Shown here in pieces: positions 34,662-43,252 of a DNA stretch of 64,000 nucleotides (within the stretch, counting starts at the first letter, position 1; each line of letters begins with the position of its first letter). The notes below the pieces were generated by a model. That model had not been told where the DNA came from, did no database searches, and worked only from the letters and a program-made list of their open reading frames with translations. A program made the position numbers and the translations under genes. This stretch comes from JBBRHQ01 sp963781345 (lineage in GTDB: Bacteria > Actinomycetota > Thermoleophilia > Solirubrobacterales > 70-9): positions 186,001 to 250,000 of the forward strand of contig CAWAFQ010000003.1 in NCBI GenBank assembly GCA_963781345.1, given 5' to 3'.

Positions 34662-35757
34662 GGGCCGGACAACCCCGGCCCGGACCGAGCGCGATGTGCT
34701 CGATGCGATCGAAGACCGCAGGCGGCGGCCGGTGCGCAGGCTGGCGACCGACCAGGTGACGCTCTCGCACGGAGCCGGCGGCAGGGCCTCCCGGGACCTG
34801 ATCGAGAGCGTCTTTCTCGGGCACCTCGGCAACCCGGCGCTCGATCCCCTCGACGACTCCGCCGTGCTCGGGATCTCGCCGGGAACCTCGCGCCTCGCGT
34901 TCTCGACCGACTCGTTCGTCGTCAAGCCGCTCTTCTTCCCAGGCGGGGACATCGGCAAGCTGGCGGTCCACGGAACGGTCAACGACCTGGCGGTGTCGGG
35001 CGCGCGCCCGCTGGCGCTCTCGGCCGGGTTCATCATCGAGGAGGGGTTCCCGATCTCATCGCTGGAGCGGATCGCCGCCTCGATCGCCGCCGCCGGAGCC
35101 GAGGCCGGCGTGGCCGTCGCCACCGCCGACACCAAGGTCGTCGAGCGCGGCAAGGCCGACGGCGTCTACATCAACACCTCCGGCGTCGGGGCCCTGAGGC
35201 CGGGAGTCGAGCTCTCGACCGGACAGATCCGCGCCGGCGACCGGCTGATCGTCTCCGGCACGATCGGCGATCACGGCATGGCGATCATGGTCAGCCGCGG
35301 CGAGCTCTCCCTGGAGGCGGATCTCGAGAGCGACACCGCCCCGCTCGGGGGTCTCGTCGAGGCGCTGCTCGACGCCACCGACGGGGTCCGCTGCATGCGC
35401 GACCCGACCCGCGGCGGCCTCGCCACGGTCCTGGCAGAGCTGGCGCTCGCATCGGAGCTCGGCTTCGCCGTCTCCGAGGCGGCGCTGCCGGTCCGCCCCG
35501 AGGTCGCGGGGGCCTGCGAGATACTCGGCATCGATCCGCTCCACGTCGCCAACGAGGGCAAGCTGCTCGCGATCGTCGAGGAGCACGGGGCCGAGCGGGC
35601 GCTGGCGGCGCTGCGAGCACACCCGCTGGGCACCGACGCGGCGATCATCGGCGAGGTCCGCCCGGAGCCGCCCGGGATGGTCCTGCTGGAGACCTCATTC
35701 GGTGGCGGGCGGGTTATCGACATGCTCGCCGGAGACCCGCTGCCGAGGATCTGCTGA
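34654..35757 (+). CDS. hypE: Hydrogenase formation protein HypE
   Basis: 367 residues of the PurM/SelD-like ATPase fold. SHGAGGRASRDLI begins the domain and the chain ends in PRIC, the C-terminal Cys that HypF carbamoylates and that is dehydrated to thiocyanate. TTG 34654 is the start in the overlap with hypD; a later conserved start is not obvious. The first 30 residues before LSHGAGG are a non-conserved extension. The stop shares one base with hypA's ATG. Confidence 0.94.
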   Translation: MPEGRTTPARTERDVLDAIEDRRRRPVRRLATDQVTLSHGAGGRASRDLIESVFLGHLGNPALDPLDDSAVLGISPGTSRLAFSTDSFVVKPLFFPGGDIGKLAVHGTVNDLAVSGARPLALSAGFIIEEGFPISSLERIAASIAAAGAEAGVAVATADTKVVERGKADGVYINTSGVGALRPGVELSTGQIRAGDRLIVSGTIGDHGMAIMVSRGELSLEADLESDTAPLGGLVEALLDATDGVRCMRDPTRGGLATVLAELALASELGFAVSEAALPVRPEVAGACEILGIDPLHVANEGKLLAIVEEHGAERALAALRAHPLGTDAAIIGEVRPEPPGMVLLETSFGGGRVIDMLAGDPLPRIC

Positions 35758-36123
35758 TGCACGAGCTGTCGCTATCGCGCGCGATCCTCTCGACGGCGCT
35801 TCGCCATGCCGAGGGGCGCCCGGTGCGCGAGGTCCGCCTCCGCGTCGGGGCGCTGCGCCAGGTGGTGCCCGAGAGCCTCGACTTCTACTTCGGGATAACC
35901 GCCGAAGGGACTCTGTGCGAGGGTGCGCGGCTCGACCAGGAGCGGGTCCCGGCAACCCTGCGCTGCGAGGGCTGCGGCCAGCGCTGGCGCCCGAGCGAGC
36001 CGCGCTTCTCGCTGCGGTCGATGCGGCAGCGGCCCGGTCGAGGTGCTGAGCGGCGAGGAGTTCGAGATCGCCTCTATCGAGGTCGAGGAAGAGGAGGAGC
36101 AGGAATGCATCGCACCAGAGTGA
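35757..36123 (+). CDS. hypA: Hydrogenase nickel insertion protein HypA (one frameshift)
   Basis: MHELSLSRAIL provides His2, the nickel ligand, and CEGCGQRW is the first half of the zinc site. After removal of one extra base at about 36010 the frame continues RFSCGRCGSGPVEVLSG, giving the second CxxC and a C-terminus ending IAPE, 121 residues in all. It delivers Ni with HypB. The restored 3' end overlaps hypB by 19 bp. Without the correction the zinc site would be lost, which makes a sequence error more likely than decay. Confidence 0.85.
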
Positions 36124-36782
36124 GGGTCGCCGAGGACGCGCTCGACGCGAACGCGACGATCGCGGCCGCCAACCGCGAGGACTTCGATCGCACCGGGACC
36201 CGCGTCGTCAACCTGATGAGCGCCCCCGGGGCCGGCAAGACGATGCTGCTCGAGCGCGCGCTTCCCGCGCTTGGCACGATCCGCGCCGGCGTGCTCGAGG
36301 GAGACGTCAGCGGAAGCCTCGACGCCGACCGGCTGGCATCCCTGCACGTGCCGGTGACCCAGATCAACACCGACCCGGGCTTCGGCGGAGAGTGCCACCT
36401 CGACGCCAACATGGTGCGCTCGGCGATCGGGCAGGTCGGCCTCGACGAGATCGACCTGCTGGTGATCGAGAACGTCGGCAACCTGGTCTGCCCGGCGGAG
36501 TTCAGGGTCGGAGAGGACGCCCGGGCGATGATCTGCTCGGTGACCGAGGGCGAGGACAAGCCGCTGAAGTACCCGCTGATGTTTCGCACCTGCGGCCTCG
36601 TCGTGGTCAACAAGATCGACCTCATGCCCCATCTCGACTTCGATCTCGGGCGCCTGCTCGACAACATCAGCAGCGTCAACCCCGAGGCCGAGACGATGCT
36701 GCTGAGCGCCCGCACCGGCGAGGGAACCGGGGCCTTCGCCGACTGGCTCGCGGAGATCGCCGGCGAGGAGCCGAGGGCGTGA
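36105..36782 (+). CDS. hypB: Hydrogenase nickel incorporation GTPase HypB
   Basis: 225 residues. The P-loop SAPGAGKTMLLERAL, switch region EGDVSGSLDADRL, and the guanine-specificity segment VVNKIDLMPH mark the SIMIBI GTPase HypB. It lacks an N-terminal His-rich nickel-storage tract. ATG 36105 follows GAGGAGCAGGA. It acts with HypA to load nickel into the large subunit. Its stop overlaps the GTG of the next gene by 4 bp. Confidence 0.92.
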   Translation: MHRTRVRVAEDALDANATIAAANREDFDRTGTRVVNLMSAPGAGKTMLLERALPALGTIRAGVLEGDVSGSLDADRLASLHVPVTQINTDPGFGGECHLDANMVRSAIGQVGLDEIDLLVIENVGNLVCPAEFRVGEDARAMICSVTEGEDKPLKYPLMFRTCGLVVVNKIDLMPHLDFDLGRLLDNISSVNPEAETMLLSARTGEGTGAFADWLAEIAGEEPRA

Positions 36783-38330
36783 AGCACCGGCGGGCGGCAA
36801 TCGGCGCAGCCCTCGCCGGCGTGGTCGGCTACGACCTGATCCAGCGCCGGCACGCGGTCCTCCGCAACTTCCCGGTGCGTCGGGCATTTTCGCTACGTGC
36901 TGGAGGCGTTCGGGCCGGAGCTGCGCCAGTACATCGTCACCTCCAACAACGAGGAGCGGCCGTTCTCAGCGCGACCAGCGCCGCTGGGTCTACGCCTCGG
37001 CCAAGGGCGAGACCAACACCTTCGGCTTCGGCACCGACGACGAGATGGAGTCGGTCGAGTCCCTGCTGGTCGATCAAGCACGTCGCCCTTCCCGGTCGCC
37101 AGCCGCCCGCCGAGGGCGAGCCCGGAGGCCCGCCGGCGTTTCGCGCTCCCGGCGGCCAAGGTCCTCGGCGGCGCCCACGGCCGCGACCATGCCTTCCGAC
37201 CCGCGTCGATCGTCAACGTCTCGGGGATGAGCTTCGGCTCGCTCTCGGCGCCGGCCGTCGAGGCGCTGAACCGCGGCGCGGCGCTGGCCGGGCTGCCTGC
37301 AGAACACCGGCGAGGGCGGCAGTCGCGCCCGCACCACCGCCAGGGCGGCGATCTGGTGATTGCAGATCGGCACCGGCTACTTCGGCTGCCGCGACGAGCG
37401 CGGGCGCTTCAGCCTCGAGCGCCTGGGCGAGCGCGTCGCCGAGGCGCCCGTGCGGGCGATCGAGATCAAGCTCTCGCAGGGCGCCAAGCCCGGACTCGGC
37501 GGGCTGCTGCCCGGCGGCCAAGGTGACGCCGAGATCGCGGCGATCCGCGGCGTCCCCGCCGGCCGGACTGCGTCAGCCCCCCGGCCCACTCGGCCTTCTC
37601 CGACGTCGACGGCCTGATCGAGTTCGTCGAGACGATCGCGGAGGCGACCGGCCTGCCGGTCGGCATCAAGTCCGCGGTAGGCGAGGGCGAGTTCTGGGAG
37701 GAGCTGGCGGAGCGGATGTCCGTGACCGGCGGCGGGCCCGACTTCGTCACCGTCGACGGCGGCGAGGGCGGCACCGGGGCCGCTCCGCTGACCTTCTCCG
37801 ACCACGTCGCTCTGCCGTTCAAGATCGGCTTCAGCCGGGTCTACTCCACCTTCGCCCGTGCCGGGATCGCGGAGCATGTGGTCTTCGTCGGATCCGGGCG
37901 CCTCGGATTTCCGGACTCGGCGCTGTTCGCGTTCGCGCTCGGCTGCGACATGGTCAACGTCGGGCGCGAGGCGATGCTGGCGATCGGTTGCATCCAGGCC
38001 CAGCGCTGCCACACGGGCCGCTGCCCGGCCGGGGTCGCGACCCAGTCGAGGTGGCTGATGCGGGGCCTCGACCCGGAGCTGAAGGGAGATCGCGCCGCCA
38101 ACTACGTGGTCGCGCTGCGCTCGGAGCTGCTCGCGCTGGGGCGCTCCTGCGGGGTCCCCCACCCGGCCCTGGTGACCGCGGACCACTTCGAGGTCATCTC
38201 AGAGCGCTTCGGCTCCGCCTTGCTCAGGGAGGTCTTCGGCTATCAGCCCGACTGGCCGATCCTCTCACCCGGGCGCCGCGCCGAGACGGAGCGGCTCCTC
38301 AGCGCGGAACCGGTCGCAACCCACCCCTGA
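36779..38330 (+). CDS. FMN-binding glutamate-synthase-domain protein (GOGAT-like), several frameshifts
   Basis: Pieces in all three frames assemble into a single protein of about 515 residues. The N-terminus has HRRAAIGAALAGVVGYDLIQ (a membrane-like helix), then FRYVLEAFGPELRQYIV, ASIVNVSGMSFGSLS, GTGYFGCRDERGRFS, EIKLSQGAKPGLGG and an intact C-terminal half with VDGGEGGTGAAPLTF and CHTGRCPAGVATQ. These are the FMN-barrel and 3Fe-4S landmarks of the stand-alone glutamate synthase domain family. At least six indels lie at 36.88-37.6 kb and none after. It overlaps hypB by 4 bp, so it is part of the hyp operon; its real reaction is unknown and may not be glutamate synthesis. Confidence 0.75.
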
Positions 38331-38389
38331 GGTCCCGCCGAGACAGGGGCGCCCGAGATCGGCCCGAGGTCGCTCGCTCGCCGACGGGC

Positions 38390-39556
38390 TCAGCCGCAGG
38401 CGATGCGCCCGGAGCTGATCGTCGTCGCGATCAGCGGGACCCCGGGCCGGTAGACGAGGTCGGTGTGCGAAGAGGCATCGAGGATGACCGCGTCGGCACG
38501 GGCGCCCGGGGAGAGGTGACCGACGTCGTCGCGGCGCAGCGCCCTGGCGCCGCCGCGGGTGGCGGCGAGCAGGGCCTCGTCGGCGCTCATCCCCATGTCG
38601 CGGACCGCGAGCGCGATGCAGAAGCTCATCGAGGTCGTGTTGCTCGACCCCGGATTGGTGTTGGTGGCGATCGCGACCGCGGCTCCGGCGTCGATCACCC
38701 GGCGCGCGTCAGGGTAGGGCTGGCGGGTCGAGAAGTCGGTCGCCGGCAGGAAGGTGGCCACGGTCTCGCCCGCCGCCAGCGCATCGACATCGCCGTCGGT
38801 CAGGTAAGTGCAGTGATCCACCGACGCGGCCCCGGTCTCGACCGCGAGCCGAACCCCCGGCCCTGGCCCGAGCTGGTTGCCGTGAACACGCAGGCCAAGC
38901 CCGGCCACCCTGCCCGCCTCGAGCACGGCCCTGGACTGATCCTCGTCGAAGGCTCCCACCTCGCAGAAAACGTCGATCCAGCGCGAGAGCGGCGCGCAGG
39001 CGTCGAGCATCTCACCGCAGACCAGGTCGACGTAGGCGTCGGCCCGGCCCTCGTACTCGACCGGGACGACATGGGCGCCGAGGAAGGTGACGTCGTCTGT
39101 GAACTCGGCAGCGACCTCGCAGCTTCGCCGCTCGGAGTCGACGTCGAGGCCGTAGCCGGACTTGATCTCGACGTGGGTGATCCCCGCCCGCAGGCCCTCC
39201 TCGCGCCGGGCCCGGGTCAGCGCCACCAGCTCCGCCGTGCTCGCGGCCCTCGTCGCCTCGGTGCTGACCCGGATGCCGCCCGCCTCATAGGGCTGCCCGG
39301 CCATCCGCGCCGCGAACTCCTGCGAGCGCTCGCCCGCGAAGACGAGATGGGTGTGGCTGTCGACGAAGCCAGGGATCACGGCCCTCCCACCCGCGTCGAT
39401 CCGCTCGTCGGCAATCGCGCCGGCGGGCTCGACCGCTGCGACTCGGTCACCGTCGAAGACGAGCGCCGCCTCCGAGACCAGCCCCAGCGCCCCCTCTCCC
39501 AGCGCCGGGTCGTTGGTGGCGAGCCGGCCGATGTTGTCGATCACCAGCGTGCTCAT
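38390..39556 (-). CDS. hutI: Imidazolonepropionase
   Basis: 388 residues of the metal-dependent amidohydrolase family. FVDSHTHLVFAGERSQEF gives the metal-binding HxH and the substrate Arg, and AIATNTNPGSSNTTSM is the conserved late block. It hydrolyses imidazolone propionate to N-formimidoyl-L-glutamate. Its start overlaps hutF's stop by 4 bp; it is the last gene of the hut operon. Confidence 0.93.
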   Translation of the reverse strand: MSTLVIDNIGRLATNDPALGEGALGLVSEAALVFDGDRVAAVEPAGAIADERIDAGGRAVIPGFVDSHTHLVFAGERSQEFAARMAGQPYEAGGIRVSTEATRAASTAELVALTRARREEGLRAGITHVEIKSGYGLDVDSERRSCEVAAEFTDDVTFLGAHVVPVEYEGRADAYVDLVCGEMLDACAPLSRWIDVFCEVGAFDEDQSRAVLEAGRVAGLGLRVHGNQLGPGPGVRLAVETGAASVDHCTYLTDGDVDALAAGETVATFLPATDFSTRQPYPDARRVIDAGAAVAIATNTNPGSSNTTSMSFCIALAVRDMGMSADEALLAATRGGARALRRDDVGHLSPGARADAVILDASSHTDLVYRPGVPLIATTISSGRIACG

Positions 39557-40917
39557 CGGGTCACGCTGCCGATCGCTGCCTCAAGCTCGGCGACGGCGTC
39601 TATCGCGACGTGGCGACCGTCGCGGACGATCTCGCGCCCTCCGCAGATCACCCCGCGCACGTCGGCCGCAGCCCCGGCGAACACGACCGAGGCGATCTCG
39701 GCCGGCGTGCCCGCCATCCGGGGCGAGTCGAATCCGACCGTGACGAGGTCGGCGATCGCACCCGGCTCAATCCGCCCGGCCTGCGGCCAGCCGATCGCGG
39801 CGTGCCCGGCGGAGGTTGCTGCTCGCAGCAGCTCGGCCGCCGAGTGATTGCCACGCACGCCGGTCACCAGGCGCTCGTCCATCTCGACCGCACGCGCCTC
39901 CTCGATCAGGTCGATGAGCGCGTTGGAATCACTGCCGAGACAGAGGCCTGCGCCGGCGGCGCTCAGCCGCCGGGCGGGGCCGACGCCGTCGGCGAGGTCG
40001 CGCTCGGTGCTCGGGCAGAGGCAGACGCTGACGCCGGAATCGCCGAGCAGATTGAAGTCATCCTCGGAGAGATGGGTGGCGTGGATCGCGGTGAAGCGAT
40101 CCGTCAGCGCGCCGACCTCGGCCAGCAGCGCCGTCGGTGTCAGTCCATGCTCGGCCAGGCAGTCCTCGTTCTCCGCCGGCTGCTCGGAAACGTGGGCGTG
40201 GAGCGGCGCCCCCCGCTCGGCGGCCCAGGCGGCGACCTCTGCGGCGGCCGCGGGATCGACCGCGCGGACGCTGTGGATCGCAGCGCCGATCCGCACACCA
40301 TCGCCCTCCCCCAGCTGCCCGACCCGCTCCGCCCAGGCCTCCGCGGTTCCGTCGGAGAATCGCAACTGGGTCTCATCGAGCTCGCGGCCGATGCCGCCGT
40401 GCAGGTAGCAGGCGTCGATCAGGGTGATCCTGATCCCCGCCTGGCGTGCGGCCTCGATCACCGCCTCGCCGGTCGCGTTGGGATCCGCGTAGCGGCAGCC
40501 ACCGGGGCCATGGTGGACGTAGTGGAACTCCCCCACCGCGGTGATCCCGGCGACTGCCATCTCCGCAAACGTCGCCCTCGCCAGGGCCAGGTAGGTGTCG
40601 GGGTCGATCCGCCCGAGCGCTCCATACATCTGCTCGCGCCAGGTCCAGAACGAGCCCTCTCCGGCGTGGGTTCTGCCGCGAAGCGCCCGCTGGAAGGCGT
40701 GCGAGTGGGCGTTGGCGAGGCCCGGGACCGTGAGACCGTCGAGCCGGGCCGCGCCGGCGGGCGGGGAGGGCGAGCTAGCGACCGATGCGATCCGGTCGCC
40801 CGCCACGCCCACCAGCACGCCGGGCTCCGCCTCCTCCCCCCCGAGCCACGCCCGCTCGCACCAGTAGGCGCCCTCCCCGGCACCGCTCGATCGCGGCGGA
40901 TCAGCCACGGGCCTCAC
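39553..40917 (-). CDS. hutF: Formimidoylglutamate deiminase
   Basis: 454 residues. GLANAHSHAFQRALRGRTH is the HutF signature; AIHATHLSEDD and CLCPSTERDLADG follow. HutF releases ammonia from N-formimidoylglutamate and leaves N-formylglutamate, which then needs a deformylase. Its GTG start overlaps the peptide-deformylase-family gene by 17 bp (or 8 bp from a second GTG). HutF instead of a HutG formiminoglutamase means the organism uses the five-step pathway. Confidence 0.92.
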   Translation of the reverse strand: MRPVADPPRSSGAGEGAYWCERAWLGGEEAEPGVLVGVAGDRIASVASSPSPPAGAARLDGLTVPGLANAHSHAFQRALRGRTHAGEGSFWTWREQMYGALGRIDPDTYLALARATFAEMAVAGITAVGEFHYVHHGPGGCRYADPNATGEAVIEAARQAGIRITLIDACYLHGGIGRELDETQLRFSDGTAEAWAERVGQLGEGDGVRIGAAIHSVRAVDPAAAAEVAAWAAERGAPLHAHVSEQPAENEDCLAEHGLTPTALLAEVGALTDRFTAIHATHLSEDDFNLLGDSGVSVCLCPSTERDLADGVGPARRLSAAGAGLCLGSDSNALIDLIEEARAVEMDERLVTGVRGNHSAAELLRAATSAGHAAIGWPQAGRIEPGAIADLVTVGFDSPRMAGTPAEIASVVFAGAAADVRGVICGGREIVRDGRHVAIDAVAELEAAIGSVTR

Positions 40918-41500
40918 CCGCCCCCTCCGGCGAAGCGGCCTCCGCGTAGCGGGCGATTCGCTCGAGGAAGGCGCCGCGCTGGTGGCGCTCGAACTGCTCC
41001 CAGGTGGCCAACGTGCGGGGGTCGGCCCGGTCGACGATCAGGATCCCGTCGAGGTGGTCAACCTCGTGCTGGAAGGTGCCCGCGGTGAGGCCGCGGCGGA
41101 CCTCCTCGTGCTCGGCTCCCCCGCGGTCGAGGTAGCGGACGCGGACATTGACTCTGCGCTCGACGTCGCCGCGCAGGTCGGGGATCGAGAGGCAGCCCTC
41201 GTTGATCACCAGCGCCTCCTCGTCGAGCGGCTCGATCACCGGGTTGATCATCACCGTCAGCGGAAACGGTGGCTTGTAGGGGTAGCGGGGGTTGACGCCG
41301 TCGACCTCGGCGACCGCGACCCGAATCGTCTCGCCGACCTGGTTGGCGGCGAGCCCGGCGCCGCCGGCCGCGCGCATCGTCTCGACCAAGTCGTCGATCA
41401 GCCCCTGAACCGGCGCAGTCCCGATCTCGGCGGGGTCGACCTCGCGGGCGCGCTCGCGCAGCACCGGATCCCCGATCGTGACGACCTCGCGAACGCTCAT
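40901..41500 (-). CDS. def: Peptide-deformylase-family protein inside the hut operon
   Basis: 199 residues from ATG 41500. All three metalloenzyme motifs are intact: GGAGLAANQVG (residues 46-56), EGCLSIP with Cys103, and QHEVDHLDG with His145, Glu146 and His149. It lies between hutU and hutF and overlaps hutF, away from fmt. No hutG (N-formylglutamate amidohydrolase) is present between hutH and hutI, so this enzyme may remove formate from N-formylglutamate; ordinary N-terminal deformylation is the alternative. A GTG at 41560 would extend the protein by 20 codons through a hairpin, which is unlikely. Confidence 0.88.
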   Translation of the reverse strand: MSVREVVTIGDPVLRERAREVDPAEIGTAPVQGLIDDLVETMRAAGGAGLAANQVGETIRVAVAEVDGVNPRYPYKPPFPLTVMINPVIEPLDEEALVINEGCLSIPDLRGDVERRVNVRVRYLDRGGAEHEEVRRGLTAGTFQHEVDHLDGILIVDRADPRTLATWEQFERHQRGAFLERIARYAEAASPEGAGEARG

Positions 41501-41521
41501 CGAGGCGCCGCGCTCGCTGAC

Positions 41522-41559
41522 TGAACGGATTTGGTCGCTATGACGACCAAATCCGTTCA
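41522..41559. promoter_or_regulatory. Perfect 16-bp inverted repeat between hutU and def
   Basis: Arms at 41522-41537 and 41544-41559 are exact reverse complements around the 6-base loop CTATGA. The arms contain GGATTTGGTCG and are AT-richer than their surroundings. It sits 17 bp after hutU's stop and 22 bp before def's start. There is no T tract, so an RNA processing or stabilising hairpin, an attenuator or a DNA operator are all possible. Confidence 0.85.
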
Positions 41560-41575
41560 CCGAAGCCCCGCGAGC

Positions 41576-43239
41576 TCATGTCTCCTCCATCGGGATCCGG
41601 ACCCCGCGCTGGGCCGCGACGTCCTGCGCCCGCTCATATCCGGCGTCGGCATGGCGGATGACCCCCATCCCGGGGTCGGCGGTGAGGACGCGCTCGAGCT
41701 TCTGCGCGGCGAGGTCGGTGCCGTCGGCGAGGCAGACCATGCCCGCGTGGATCGAGCGCCCGATCCCGACCCCGCCGCCGTGATGGATGCTGACCCAGGA
41801 GGCTCCCGCGGATGTGTTCAGCAGAGCGTTGAGAAGCGGCCAGTCCGCGATCGCGTCGGAGCCGTCGGCCATCGACTCGGTCTCGCGGTAGGGCGATGCG
41901 ACCGAGCCCGAGTCGAGATGGTCGCGGCCGATCACGATCGGCCCCTTCAGCTCTCCGGAGTGGACCATCTCATTGAAGCGCAGGCCGAGGCGCGAGCGCT
42001 CGCCGTAGCCCGCCCAGCAGATTCGCGACGGCAGCCCCTGGAAGGCGATCCGCTCGCTCGCCAGCCGCATCCATCGCTCCAGCCCGGGGTCGCCGGGGAT
42101 CTCCTCGAGCACGGCGCGGTCGGTTGCGGCGATGTCGGACTCCTCACCCGAGAGCGCCACCCAGCGAAACGGGCCCTTTCCCTCGCAGAACAGCGGCCGT
42201 ATGTAGGCGGGGACGAACCCCGGATATGCGAAGGCGCGCTCGAAGCCTCCGAGGAGCGCCTCCGCCCGGAGGCTGTTGCCGTAGTCGAAGACCTCGGCGC
42301 CGTCGTCGAGGAACCCGACCATCGCGGCGCAGTGGGCGGCGATCGCCGCCCGCGAGCGGCGCACGTACTCGTCGGGGTCGGTGACGCGAAGCTCGTCGGC
42401 CTCGGCCAGGCTCATCAGGTTGGGTACGTATCCGACGAGGGGGTCGTGGGCGCTCGTCTGGTCGGTGACTATGTCGGCGGCGAAGCCCATCCCGCGCAGC
42501 GCCGGCAGCACGTCGGCGGCATTGGCACAGAGGCCGACGCTGAGCCCGCGCGGCGCTCGGCCCTGGCGGCCTCGCAGCGCGCGACAGCGTCGGCGAGGTC
42601 GGTCGCCTCCTCGTCTAGATAGCGGGTCTCGAGGCGGCGGTCGATCCGGTGCTGGTCGACCTCGACGCAGAGGGCGACGCCCCCGTTCATCGTCACCGCG
42701 AGCGGTTGCGCTCCCCCCATCCCGCCGAGGCCGGCGGTGAGGGTGATCGTCCCCTCGAGTGAGCCGCCGAAGCGGCGGCGCGCGATCTCGGCAAAGCACT
42801 CGTACGTCCCCTGCACGATCCCCTGGCTTCCGATGTAGATCCACGAGCCCGCGGTCATCTGCCCGTACATCGTCAGGCCGAGGTCCTCGAGCCGGCGGAA
42901 CTCATCCCAGTTGGCCCAGTCGGGGACGAGGTTCGAGTTCGCGATCAGCACGCGCGGAGCCCACTCGTGGGTGCGAAAGACGCCGACCGGCTTCCCCGAT
43001 TGAACCAGCAGGGTCTCGTCGTCGCCGAGCCCGCGCAGGGTGCGGACGATCGCGTCGAACGCCTCCCAGGAGCGGGCGGCGCGGCCGGTGCCGCCGTAGA
43101 CGACGAGGTCGTCGGGCCGCTCGGCGACCTCGGGGTCGAGGTTGTTCATCAGCATCCGCAGCGCCGCCTCCTGCCCCCAGCCGCGGCAGGAGCGCTCCTC
43201 GCCCCTCGGGGCACGCACAACCCTCGGTCCTGAGCTCAC
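41576..43239 (-). CDS. hutU: Urocanate hydratase (one frameshift)
   Basis: The restored length is 554 residues, typical for HutU. VVYGGTGRAARSWEAFDAIV, AGSWIYIGSQGIVQGTYE and TLTAGLGGMGGAQPLAVT form the NAD+-binding N-terminal half; LSVGLCANAADVLP and the C-terminal SIHHGGGVGIGRSIHAG complete it. One base is missing at about 42548. It converts urocanate to imidazolone propionate with tightly bound NAD+. GTG 43239 has GAGGAGGAG upstream and lies 13 bp after hutH. Confidence 0.9.
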
Positions 43240-43252
43240 CCGCTCCTCCTCC

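Noticed and set aside
36779..37600. GOGAT-like gene as a genuine pseudogene
   Set aside because: Many indels sit in one 0.7-kb stretch, while the downstream half and the motifs in between are intact; this fits local sequence error better than gradual decay.
41522..41559. Rho-independent terminator after hutU
   Set aside because: No run of T follows the stem on either strand, and the next hut gene begins 22 bp later; kept instead as an unexplained hairpin.
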